NCBI GenBank assembly: GCA_028820635.1 | Contig: JAPPIG010000132.1 | Span: 62,001-126,000, forward strand | Source of the DNA: Candidatus Poribacteria bacterium | GTDB taxonomy: Bacteria > Poribacteria > WGA-4E > WGA-3G | DNA: 64,000 bases | Direction of reading: 5' to 3' | Shown: positions 36,350 through 43,446 of the stretch, piece after piece | Position numbering within the stretch: the stretch's first letter is position 1 | Layout of the letters: each line of letters begins with the position of its first letter | The notes under the pieces: generated by a model | What the model saw: the letters and a program-made list of their open reading frames with translations, nothing else | Told to the model about the DNA's origin: nothing | Databases searched by the model: none | Position numbers and translations under genes: made by a program

Positions 36350-36491
36350 GCTACAGTCAGCAGGGGGCGTCAACCAACCTACTGACTGCAGCATGTTTTA
36401 ATCTAAGCTACCGCAGCCGGCAGGGGCATCAACCAACCTGTCGACTGCAACATCTTTTTAAATCCTGTCGCGATAGCGTTTTATCGCGACA
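36350..36491 (+). ncRNA. Tandem RNA hairpins with conserved loop, plus 10-bp stem
   Basis: Hairpin 1 (36350-36392): CAGTCAG pairs with CTGACTG. Hairpin 2 (36413-36448): GCAG.CG pairs with CG.CTGC. Both carry the shared loop core AGGGG.C.TCAACCAACCT and each is followed by a T-run. A third stem TGTCGCGATA/TATCGCGACA (36466-36491) ends 8 nt before the SD of the next gene. The pair could be tandem terminators or a small regulatory leader. Confidence 0.45.
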
Positions 36492-36512
36492 AAACCATAG
36501 GAGTATTATATC

Positions 36513-36992
36513 ATGAAACGCTGGACAGCGTCTACCCTTTTCTTGTTAATCGCACTCTTTCTCGGTGCGATTCCCACCCACACTGCCAACGCAAACGATG
36601 CGGAAATAGAGGCGTTGCTTGACGAAATTGCATCTTTGGAAAAAAAGTTAACGCGTTTGAAGAAATCCGTTGATTCAAAGCAGTCGGATATTGAGACAGC
36701 GAGACGCAACCTTTCTTATATTGCGGACACGATCGCCAATGTGGATATGTATATTGCCAGTGCCAAAGCCGAGCTGGCAGCCGCTGATAACGATGCAGAA
36801 CGCGCAGACTGGTTAGCCGTGATTGCGGATTTAGAGAAATATCGCACTGAGCAAGAGTCTGAATATAACTCGGTGGCTTATACAATCCAGCTGCTTGAGT
36901 CGGAGATAGATAATCTCAATGCCGATATTGCTGAGGTGAAGAAGGAGATCAACATAGCATACGCACGACTCTTTGAATTGCTCAACGACTAA
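36513..36992 (+). CDS. Exported coiled-coil protein
   Basis: 159 residues. Signal peptide MKRWTASTLFLLIALFLGAI with cleavage near ANA. The mature part is continuous coiled coil (EIEALLDEIASLEKKLTRLK ... IDNLNADIAEVKKEINIA) with few aromatics, like a periplasmic rod or spacer protein. Not assigned to a family. SD GGAG lies 10 nt before the ATG. A strong terminator follows 28 nt after the stop, closing the coiled-coil cluster. Confidence 0.75.
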   Translation: MKRWTASTLFLLIALFLGAIPTHTANANDAEIEALLDEIASLEKKLTRLKKSVDSKQSDIETARRNLSYIADTIANVDMYIASAKAELAAADNDAERADWLAVIADLEKYRTEQESEYNSVAYTIQLLESEIDNLNADIAEVKKEINIAYARLFELLND

Positions 36993-37020
36993 ATCGTGTC
37001 GGTTTGCTGTTTATCGGACA

Positions 37021-37049
37021 GGCAGATATCTTCAGATATCTGCCTTTTT
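37021..37049 (+). terminator. Intrinsic terminator of the coiled-coil cluster
   Basis: Perfect stem GGCAGATATC-TTCA-GATATCTGCC followed by TTTTTC. A near-copy with two G-U wobbles lies at 37214-37242, carried by the duplication described next. Confidence 0.85.
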
Positions 37050-37386
37050 CTTTGCGTTGATTAAGAGAAAACGGTATCAAACACTCTCTTTAGCACCCGC
37101 TGAATCATGTGGAATCATGTAGAATGCCATACGGGGAATGCCTAAAGACGAATGCGCGTATGGCATTCGCCATGATTCATACCGTTGATTTGGACCTACA
37201 ACTCACTTTATGGGTAGGTATCTTTCAGATATCTGCCTTTTTCTTTGCGTTGATTAAGAGAAAACGGTATCAAACACTCTCTTTAGCACCCGCTGAATCA
37301 TGTGGAATCATGTAGAATGCCATACGGGGAATGCCTAAAGACGAATGCGCGTATGGCATTCGCCATGATTCATACCGTTGATTTGG
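37031..37386 (+). repeat. Direct repeat, 163-bp copies at 193-bp spacing
   Basis: 37031-37193 and 37224-37386 appear identical. Each copy contains a composite palindrome, GAATCATG-TA-GAATGCCATACG facing CGTATGGCATTC-GC-CATGATTC (37112-37178 in copy 1), and ends ACCGTTGATTTGG. Part of the preceding terminator is included. The remaining part of 36993-37585 has only short repeat fragments and the promoter at 37490. Confidence 0.9.
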
Positions 37387-37489
37387 CGCATTCTACCACG
37401 CGCATTCCGCCAAGCGCATTCATAACGTTGATTTACTCCAAGAAAAAAAGAGTATTCATGCCAAAAACTTTACACACCCAGATGTCAAT

Positions 37490-37518
37490 TTGCTTTTAAT
37501 GTGTATTCTGCATATAAT
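37490..37518 (+). promoter_or_regulatory. Promoter for the Gfo/Idh/MocA gene
   Basis: TTGCTT (37490-37495), 17-nt spacer, TATAAT (37513-37518), about 65 nt before the start codon at 37586. Confidence 0.6.
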
Positions 37519-37585
37519 AGCAAGTAATGTTAAGGAAATTCTGTCCTACAACCAGAGTTTGGAATCATACTTAAAGGAGAATAAG

Positions 37586-38626
37586 ATGTATAAATGTGCA
37601 ATTTTAGGATGTAGAGGACGGGCACGCGCCCACGCCCGCGCTTATGATGATGTCAAAGGTGGTAAACTCGCCGCTATCTGTGATATGAAGGAAGACTTAC
37701 TGAACGAATTCGGTGACGAATTTGCTATAGATGCCCGCTATACTGACCTTGATGAAATGATCTCCAAGGAAAAACCCGATCTGTTACATATCGTGACTGC
37801 CCCAGTAATGCGCGGCACGAATGAACGGATCCGGTACCCGCTGCTGAATCAGGCATCTGAGCATGGTGTGCCAGCAGTGGTTATTGAAAAACCTATCGCT
37901 GTTGAGAGCGAAGACTGGCGGCAAATCTATGAACTTTCCAAACGCACGAAAACAAAGATTGCTATTAATACACAACTCAATTTTCATCCCAAAAACCTCG
38001 AACTAAAACGGGATGTCGCAGAAGGCAAAATAGGTGCGATCAAATTTATTGAGGCAAGCGCGCGTAACCCGCCTGTAGACCAAGCACCACACGTACTGCA
38101 GTTAGTCTCCTCCTACATTGACAATTCTCAACCGGTGAAAGTAATGGGACAGATCGCAGGTGCTGGTAATTTGGATGGAGCACAACCTTCACCCGCGAAC
38201 GCTACAGGATTAGTTACTTACGAAAATGGCGTGCAAACTGCAGTAGCTTTCGGACCGGAGATGGCACCACGTGTGAGCGAAGGAACCGGGAATAATCAAC
38301 ACAAACGCGTCTGTGTTTTTGGTGAAAAAGGCTTTGTCCATTGGCGTTTTAGTAGTTGGGAGCGTTACACGCCAGAAGGTGGTTATGAAGGTGGTAGTCT
38401 CGGTTACGGAGGCCAAAATGCAGTTTCACAAACCAATTTGACTGAGGCTATGTTTGACTGGCTTGACGATGACAACAAGGTTCACCCGACAAACCTACCG
38501 CAATCCCTTGCGGAATTCAATCTGCTTCTCGGAATCTATTACAGTGGTTTGACTAACACCGTTATTGAATTGCCATTTGATCCACCAGATGGGTTAATGG
38601 ACATGTTCAGAGAACAACTTAAATAG
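37586..38626 (+). CDS. Gfo/Idh/MocA family oxidoreductase
   Basis: 346 residues from the ATG at 37586 (SD AAAGGAGA); the longer open frame upstream runs through the promoter and is not coding. Rossmann motif YKCAILGCRGRARAHARAY for NAD(P), then the catalytic-type VVIEKPIAVESEDWRQI (EKP motif). The C-terminal domain is the alpha/beta substrate half. Family members oxidise or reduce sugars, inositols and related compounds. The substrate is unknown; such genes are abundant in Poribacteria-like genomes and often lie near DUF1080, sulfatase and PhyH genes, as here. Confidence 0.88.
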   Translation: MYKCAILGCRGRARAHARAYDDVKGGKLAAICDMKEDLLNEFGDEFAIDARYTDLDEMISKEKPDLLHIVTAPVMRGTNERIRYPLLNQASEHGVPAVVIEKPIAVESEDWRQIYELSKRTKTKIAINTQLNFHPKNLELKRDVAEGKIGAIKFIEASARNPPVDQAPHVLQLVSSYIDNSQPVKVMGQIAGAGNLDGAQPSPANATGLVTYENGVQTAVAFGPEMAPRVSEGTGNNQHKRVCVFGEKGFVHWRFSSWERYTPEGGYEGGSLGYGGQNAVSQTNLTEAMFDWLDDDNKVHPTNLPQSLAEFNLLLGIYYSGLTNTVIELPFDPPDGLMDMFREQLK

Positions 38627-38730
38627 TAGTAGGCACACTCCACTGCGGTGCTACTCAAGGTATAGAATGAGTAGACAACCACGTTTAGGCGCGCTTTGTA
38701 AACGCGCCCTCGGAAAAAGGAACTTTCCTC

Positions 38731-39885
38731 GTGAATAACATTATCTACATGGACAACCATGCAACAACACCGATTGCCCCCGAAGTGTTAGATGCGATGC
38801 TACCGTATCTAACGACACATTTCGGCAATGCTGCCAGCACACATCCATTCGGCATTAAGGCAAAAGACGCAGTGGACAAAGCGCGGTATCAAGTTGCAAA
38901 CCTACTGAGTTGTACACCAGAAGAAATAATCTTCACAAGTGGGGCAACAGAATCGGACAACCTCGCTATCAAAGGTGCTGCCTATGCCTATAAAGATAAA
39001 GGCAACCACATCATCACCAGCACTGCCGAACATCACGCTGTCCTTGATACATGTCACGCTTTAGACGCAGAGAGGTTTGAAACCACATATCTGCCTGTAG
39101 ACAAATATGGAATGGTGAGTCCTGACGACGTAGAAGCTGCCATCACACCGAAAACCATTCTTATGAGTTTCATGTACGCCAATAATGAAGTAGGCACTAT
39201 CAATCCGATTCGTGAAATAGCTAACATTGCTTCAAAGCACGGTGTGCTGTTTCATTCAGATGCGGTGCAGGGCATCGGCAAACTGGAATCGAATATGGAT
39301 GTGTTAGGACTTGATATGGCATCAATTACTGCACATAAGATTTATGGTCCAAAAGGTATCGGTGCGCTCTATATTCGGGACGGGGAACGACTGAAATCTC
39401 TTTTCTATGGTGGCGGTCAGGAGGCGGGTATCCGCCCGGGAACGCTGAATGTAGCAGGCATTGTCGGTTTGGGTGCAGCGTGCGAAGCGTGTCAAAATGC
39501 GATGGAGATGAAAACGGAGGAAAAAGTAGTTGGTCCTTTGCGTGATGCACTGCACCAGAAATTAGCATCGCAGTTAACGGATATCCATCTCAACGGTCAT
39601 CCGGAAAAACGTTTGCTGGGGAACTTGAATCTCTGTTTCGCGGGTGCGCAAAGTCATGCGCTCCTGATGGGACTCAAGAGCGTTGCTGTATCAACTGGCT
39701 CAGCGTGTGATTCCGAATCTGTTACGCCATCACATGTTTTAGTGGCAATGGGAATTCCAAATGATTTAGCGTTGACCACTGTCCGTTTCGGTTTAGGGCG
39801 TTATAACACAGCGGAAGAGGTTGACATGGTAGCAGAAGAGGTCATCAAAACGGTTAATCGTCTACGTGCCTTAGCACCCGAATAG
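38731..39885 (+). CDS. Cysteine desulfurase (NifS/IscS type)
   Basis: 384 residues. It removes sulfur from L-cysteine for Fe-S clusters and thiolation of RNA. PLP lysine K203 in SITAHKIYGPKG; active Cys326 in STGSACDSES with the flexible loop; N-terminal YMDNHATTPIAPEVLDAM is diagnostic. The start is GTG at 38731, with AAGGAA upstream. No IscU, IscA or regulator lies adjacent, so this is a stand-alone copy, perhaps serving tRNA thiolation (MnmA) or a general role. A hairpin of the GCGCGCTTTGTAAACGCGC type sits about 30 nt upstream. Confidence 0.93.
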   Translation: MNNIIYMDNHATTPIAPEVLDAMLPYLTTHFGNAASTHPFGIKAKDAVDKARYQVANLLSCTPEEIIFTSGATESDNLAIKGAAYAYKDKGNHIITSTAEHHAVLDTCHALDAERFETTYLPVDKYGMVSPDDVEAAITPKTILMSFMYANNEVGTINPIREIANIASKHGVLFHSDAVQGIGKLESNMDVLGLDMASITAHKIYGPKGIGALYIRDGERLKSLFYGGGQEAGIRPGTLNVAGIVGLGAACEACQNAMEMKTEEKVVGPLRDALHQKLASQLTDIHLNGHPEKRLLGNLNLCFAGAQSHALLMGLKSVAVSTGSACDSESVTPSHVLVAMGIPNDLALTTVRFGLGRYNTAEEVDMVAEEVIKTVNRLRALAPE

Positions 39886-40009
39886 CAAGACGTAATACTA
39901 TATTGCTATCCCTCTGAAAATGTGTTATTCTTTTAATCAACAGATTACCAGATCGGATACTACAAGCAGAACTAACAGACTATATATCGAGAAGTCAAGA
40001 CTATATATA

Positions 40010-40172
40010 GTGGATTCTACAATTAACTTTACTTATGAGTTGTAGGAGGGAACTCCGGGGAATGCCAAAAGGCATTCATACCGTTGATTTGGATTCCCGA
40101 CTATTAGTGGTTTCGTCGCGATTCGGAGATCGCTCCTACAGAATATATGTAAACTTATTTACATAATTTACT
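40010..40172 (-). repeat. Palindromic repeat family 2, copy 2, with nested insertion
   Basis: Inverted copy of the modules at 31906-31974: module A is split (40041-40056 and 40092-40103) and module B is 40114-40139. The 35 nt at 40057-40091 interrupting module A contain AATGCC-AAAA-GGCATT and ACCGTTGATTTG, sequences of the repeat at 37031-37386. Flanks TATAGTGGATT and AATTTACTATAG look like terminal inverted repeats. This fills most of the gap 39886-40192. Confidence 0.75.
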
Positions 40173-40192
40173 ATAGAACATAGGAAACACGC

Positions 40193-40762
40193 ATGTCATC
40201 AGTTGCTGCGCAAACCTATTTAACTCCCCAAGAGTACATTACTGCCGAACGAAAGGCAACTCTCAAAAGCGAATACCTGAGCGGAGAGATTGTCGCAATG
40301 TCCGGTGCAAGTCATGAACATAATCTTATTACAATGAATACAGCAACCGGACTTTACAACCAATTAGTAGAGCAAGGATGTAGAGTTCTTGCCAGCGATA
40401 TGCGTGTCGGAATTAGTGCAGGGGACTCCTATTTTTATCCAGATATTGTTGTTGTCTGTGAAAAGCCTCGCTTTGAAGATAATGAATTCGACACACTTAT
40501 CAATCCTATAGTTGTAGTAGAAGTGCTTTCCCAGTCAACCGAGGCGTATGACAAAGGTGAAAAATTTAGACGTTATCAGCAATTGGAGTCATTGCAAGAA
40601 TACATACTTATTTTACAAGATCAGGTTCAGGTTGAACGCTATCACCGTCAGGACAAAAATTGGGTATCCAGTGAATTCACTTCACTTGAGGATATACTCG
40701 GGCTTATATCAGTAGAAGCCGAACTCTCTTTGCAGCAGATCTATAGATTTGTTGAAATATAA
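40193..40762 (+). CDS. Uma2 family (DUF820) endonuclease-like protein
   Basis: 189 residues, second Uma2 member here. Core features: LTPQEYITAERKATLKSEYL (the E near the N-terminus), GASHEHNLI, VGISAGDSYFYPDIVVVCEK (PD site) and PIVVVEVLSQSTEAYDKGEK (ExxxxxxxxK). It is the cyanobacterial/Poribacterial subtype and clearly different from the protein at 20141-20737 (YHG/FEHG versions). Preceded directly by a palindromic repeat, with AGGAAA as SD. Role unknown. Confidence 0.87.
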   Translation: MSSVAAQTYLTPQEYITAERKATLKSEYLSGEIVAMSGASHEHNLITMNTATGLYNQLVEQGCRVLASDMRVGISAGDSYFYPDIVVVCEKPRFEDNEFDTLINPIVVVEVLSQSTEAYDKGEKFRRYQQLESLQEYILILQDQVQVERYHRQDKNWVSSEFTSLEDILGLISVEAELSLQQIYRFVEI

Positions 40763-40799
40763 TTGAAACCTCTCAATAAAAAAGCATCCTACCCTACCA

Positions 40800-41696
40800 C
40801 TATTCAGAGGGAAGTTTCATAATCGCAATTCCCTGTTCACCCGCCACAGAATAGAGTAGCCAAGTATTTTCACCTTCGCAGTAGATATCTGGATCGCGGA
40901 GCTGGTGCACCCGCTCCCGATCAAGTCCATTCGTTGAAGGCACAATCGGTATATCCACACCCTCAAAATCGTATTTCGGAGCAATAACCTCTATCGGCGG
41001 CGATGCCTGCCAATCGTTCCAATCTTCCGTGAGTTCCACTGTGCTTTTTAAAATCCGTTCCGGTTTTCCATCATAAAGCGAGTAATAAACAGTCAGTGTA
41101 TCACCTACAAGGTGATTCGCCGTGTGGCGTGGGGTGCCATCTCTACCTTTACCCGGTTCTCCAGGAAAGAGGGGTGCGTCGCGCCTTTCAAACACAGTCG
41201 TCCATTCAGCAGTTTTACCACGGTTCAATATATTGTGATTCGTTGCATAAGGGAGACCTTTCCACCAAAAGACACGAAAATAGGGTCCCTGCTGTTTTTC
41301 TAACGTTTCGGACGCTGTATAATAGATGCCGTCGGAGGAGGTTGCCCAACAAGTTGCTTGTCCACCACGATAATTACCGTGAAAATACATAATGAAACGT
41401 TTGTTATCCTCGTCTATATGGACATCTGGCGATGCAATATGATCACATCCCTTAAATACTGTGTTATCACGATGCAGTGTGCCATGACGGTAAACAGTAT
41501 AAGGCCCCTCAATCTCATCAGCATACGCTAAGCGGATATAGGCACCGCGATGGTGTGCAAAATAGAGATAGTATTTACCCAACGGGTTCTCAACCCACTC
41601 TGGCACGCGAACAAGTGACGGACCATTAATATTGGAGAATCCATGTTCTCTATCAATATCGGGCATATCTGGATGAATAAGCAGTGTGCGTTCCAT
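40800..41696 (-). CDS. Five-bladed-propeller glycosidase-like protein (GH43/GH32-like)
   Basis: 298 residues from the ATG at 41696 (SD GAGGA); a longer frame upstream overlaps the PhyH gene and is not supported. Sequence features such as GPSLVRVPEWVENPLGKYYL, YAHHRG-like FAHHRGAYIRLAYADEIEGP, SPDVHIDEDNKRFIMYFHG and LRDPDIYCEGENTWLLYS are those of the five-bladed beta-propeller of GH43/GH32 and related proteins; D in DPDIY and the E of CEGE-like turns could be catalytic, but this is not certain. No signal peptide is seen. It is 28 nt after the PhyH gene and probably in the same operon. Confidence 0.72.
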   Translation of the reverse strand: MERTLLIHPDMPDIDREHGFSNINGPSLVRVPEWVENPLGKYYLYFAHHRGAYIRLAYADEIEGPYTVYRHGTLHRDNTVFKGCDHIASPDVHIDEDNKRFIMYFHGNYRGGQATCWATSSDGIYYTASETLEKQQGPYFRVFWWKGLPYATNHNILNRGKTAEWTTVFERRDAPLFPGEPGKGRDGTPRHTANHLVGDTLTVYYSLYDGKPERILKSTVELTEDWNDWQASPPIEVIAPKYDFEGVDIPIVPSTNGLDRERVHQLRDPDIYCEGENTWLLYSVAGEQGIAIMKLPSE

Positions 41697-41724
41697 AAAT
41701 TCCTCTTTATAATACAATGAATTC

Positions 41725-42540
41725 TTAATCGTGTGCTTGAAAACGGTAGACCTCTTGAGCATCTTCAGACATGTTTGTCCATATATCTTCTGGGACCTTT
41801 GCGTTGAATATATTCGGTGCATCGGGGGCATGGTGAAACCTTCGGAAATAGACGAGGGCAAGCATAGGACGCCGAGGTTGCGTCCGATTTGGCATTGCAC
41901 GATGCCAGCACCGCATATCACGCACCACAACAGACCCCGCAGGCATAACTAATTGAAAAGAAGGCATTTGTGCAGCGCGAGCCTCATCACAGACGTTGTA
42001 AGGCGTATTGCGGACTGCCTCATCATCAATAATCAGATGTGATCCAGGCCAAACCTCTGTCGCACCGTTTTCCACCGTAAAATCTACAAGTGGGATATTC
42101 ACAACAATTGTTGAAACAGGCAGCGCGAACGGCAATTCGGGAAACAGTTGTCCAGAATCTCGATGAATCCATTGTATCTCGTTGCCAGGGGTGGTTGCAT
42201 TGCATCCATAAGGCAAATATGCAAAAATCTTTTCGCCCATTGCAGCTTTCATTATCGGCATAGCAAAGGAATTGTCAATGATACGTGGATCCATAAACGG
42301 CATTTTTAACATCGGGTTTATGCCGTTATGGTCATCCTCTTCCCTATCAAGCACTGTTTGCATCGCAATGTTAACTTCTTCAATCCAATCGCGTGGAAGA
42401 ACGCTCTCAATGACAACTAACCCTGTCTCACGTAAGAGGCGAGTGGCAGCATCAATGGTCTCTGGTGTCGGTTTGTTTTCAGCGCGTTCCTGCGGCGAGA
42501 GTTCTAATTTAGGGATGTTTATTGTTGATCCTGCACTCAT
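41725..42540 (-). CDS. Phytanoyl-CoA dioxygenase (PhyH) family protein
   Basis: 271 residues, Fe(II)/2-oxoglutarate oxygenase. Motifs: AATRLLRETGLVVIESVLPR at the N-terminus, the iron HxD in WIHRDSGQLFPE, distal His in RDMRCWHRAMPN, and the 2-oxoglutarate-binding RRPMLALVYFRR. It is clearly distinct from the PhyH protein at 2170-3006. The SD (GGTAGG) is moderate. A GH43-like gene follows by 28 nt. Substrate unknown. Confidence 0.88.
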   Translation of the reverse strand: MSAGSTINIPKLELSPQERAENKPTPETIDAATRLLRETGLVVIESVLPRDWIEEVNIAMQTVLDREEDDHNGINPMLKMPFMDPRIIDNSFAMPIMKAAMGEKIFAYLPYGCNATTPGNEIQWIHRDSGQLFPELPFALPVSTIVVNIPLVDFTVENGATEVWPGSHLIIDDEAVRNTPYNVCDEARAAQMPSFQLVMPAGSVVVRDMRCWHRAMPNRTQPRRPMLALVYFRRFHHAPDAPNIFNAKVPEDIWTNMSEDAQEVYRFQAHD

Positions 42541-42566
42541 GTGCTAAACCTACCTTTCTAATTAAT

Positions 42567-43301
42567 TTACGGCAATTTCAAAGCTTCCCGAACCGCTTGA
42601 CGAACTATATTGAAGGTTTTCACCGCATGCTCTGCATTCTCAGCTGTTGTAGATTTTCCAGGATAACGAAAATCCACTGCATGTTCTGAAAGTGCTGAAA
42701 AATCAGACTGCCAAGAACGCCAATCCGGGATAGTTGGCACAATTAAATTTAGCAATTCCTCTAAATTATGAGTTCTTAGAACGGGGATATTTGCCTCTTG
42801 TAGCCATGCTTTTAAGTATTTTTCTATACACTGTTGTGCGTGGAAGCAGATGACATCTTTGCTTGAGATCGGACTCTGCTGAAGCAACTGGACCGTAGTA
42901 TAATCACCTTCCGCTTTTTCAACCCATTCCAGTGTCAAAGGATTCATATCACATTTTTCCATTTTCAGAGGCATTTCTAAAAAATTCAGATGTCCATAAA
43001 GCACTTCACCTTTCTCGGTGATCTCGCGCAGAAACCAATCGTTATGAGAAATACGATAGGCGATTTCTTTCGGTGAACGAACGAGAAGGTCCATGCTGAA
43101 GCGCCGTGGGATACGTTGCCGAATCTCCACTGCTTGGCGACGCGTTTCCGATTCAGGAATGTCCATCACTACCAAAAAATCAACATCCGAGTCTTCCGTT
43201 GGGGTACCATAAGCATAGGAGCCAAACAGAATAACTTGTAGAGGCGCAAATTCACGGACGATGTCATCACAGGTGGCTTGAATGTCTTTTTCCGTAACCA
43301 T
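42567..43301 (-). CDS. Fused MNT nucleotidyltransferase-HEPN protein
   Basis: 244 residues in one frame from the ATG at 43301 (SD AGGAG, 8 nt upstream). Residues about 1-105 form a minimal nucleotidyltransferase: VILFGSYAYGTPTEDSDVDF with the GSxxxG...DxD signature. Residues about 120-244 are a HEPN domain: WVEKAEGDYTTVQLLQ, CFHAQQCIEKYLKAWLQ and RTHNLEELL. Usually these are two genes, MNT antitoxin (or AMPylating partner) and HEPN RNase toxin; here they are joined, with a linker (YGHLNFLEMPLKMEKC). Its own near-consensus promoter lies upstream. A conflict or stress role is likely; catalytic status of the HEPN half is uncertain because the usual Rx4-6H is reduced to RTH. Confidence 0.85.
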   Translation of the reverse strand: MVTEKDIQATCDDIVREFAPLQVILFGSYAYGTPTEDSDVDFLVVMDIPESETRRQAVEIRQRIPRRFSMDLLVRSPKEIAYRISHNDWFLREITEKGEVLYGHLNFLEMPLKMEKCDMNPLTLEWVEKAEGDYTTVQLLQQSPISSKDVICFHAQQCIEKYLKAWLQEANIPVLRTHNLEELLNLIVPTIPDWRSWQSDFSALSEHAVDFRYPGKSTTAENAEHAVKTFNIVRQAVREALKLP

Positions 43302-43322
43302 GAGCCATTTCTCCTTTTTGGG

Positions 43323-43351
43323 AGTATAGCATGGAACATAACACATGTCAA
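43323..43351 (-). promoter_or_regulatory. Promoter of the MNT-HEPN gene
   Basis: Minus strand TTGACA (43346-43351), 17-nt spacer, TATACT (43323-43328). It would start transcription about 15 nt before the ATG. It is back to back with the next promoter, with 30 nt between them. Confidence 0.75.
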
Positions 43352-43381
43352 TGTTGTGGAATCATTTGTTATAGAAATTTA

Positions 43382-43411
43382 TTGACACTTTATTCTTAAA
43401 GATGTTATAAT
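43382..43411 (+). promoter_or_regulatory. Promoter of the TonB-dependent receptor gene
   Basis: TTGACA (43382-43387), 18-nt spacer, TATAAT (43406-43411). Confidence 0.75.
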
Positions 43412-43446
43412 TCACATAACCTTACAAATCAAAATAGTGAGGCTGC

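Noticed and set aside
36350..36450. Tandem hairpins as a mini-ykkC (guanidine-II) riboswitch
   Set aside because: That class has two small hairpins with ACGR loops; here the loops are about 19 nt and lack ACGR.
37031..37386. Direct repeats as a CRISPR array
   Set aside because: Only two long (163 bp) copies with one 30-bp gap; no short repeat-spacer periodicity and no cas gene.
37490..37585. Longer N-terminus for the Gfo/Idh/MocA protein
   Set aside because: It would place a promoter inside the coding region; the ATG at 37586 has a strong SD and begins the Rossmann strand.
41697..41930. N-terminal extension of the propeller-type glycosidase-like protein
   Set aside because: It overlaps the PhyH gene in another frame and lacks any family sequence; the ATG at 41696 has a good SD.
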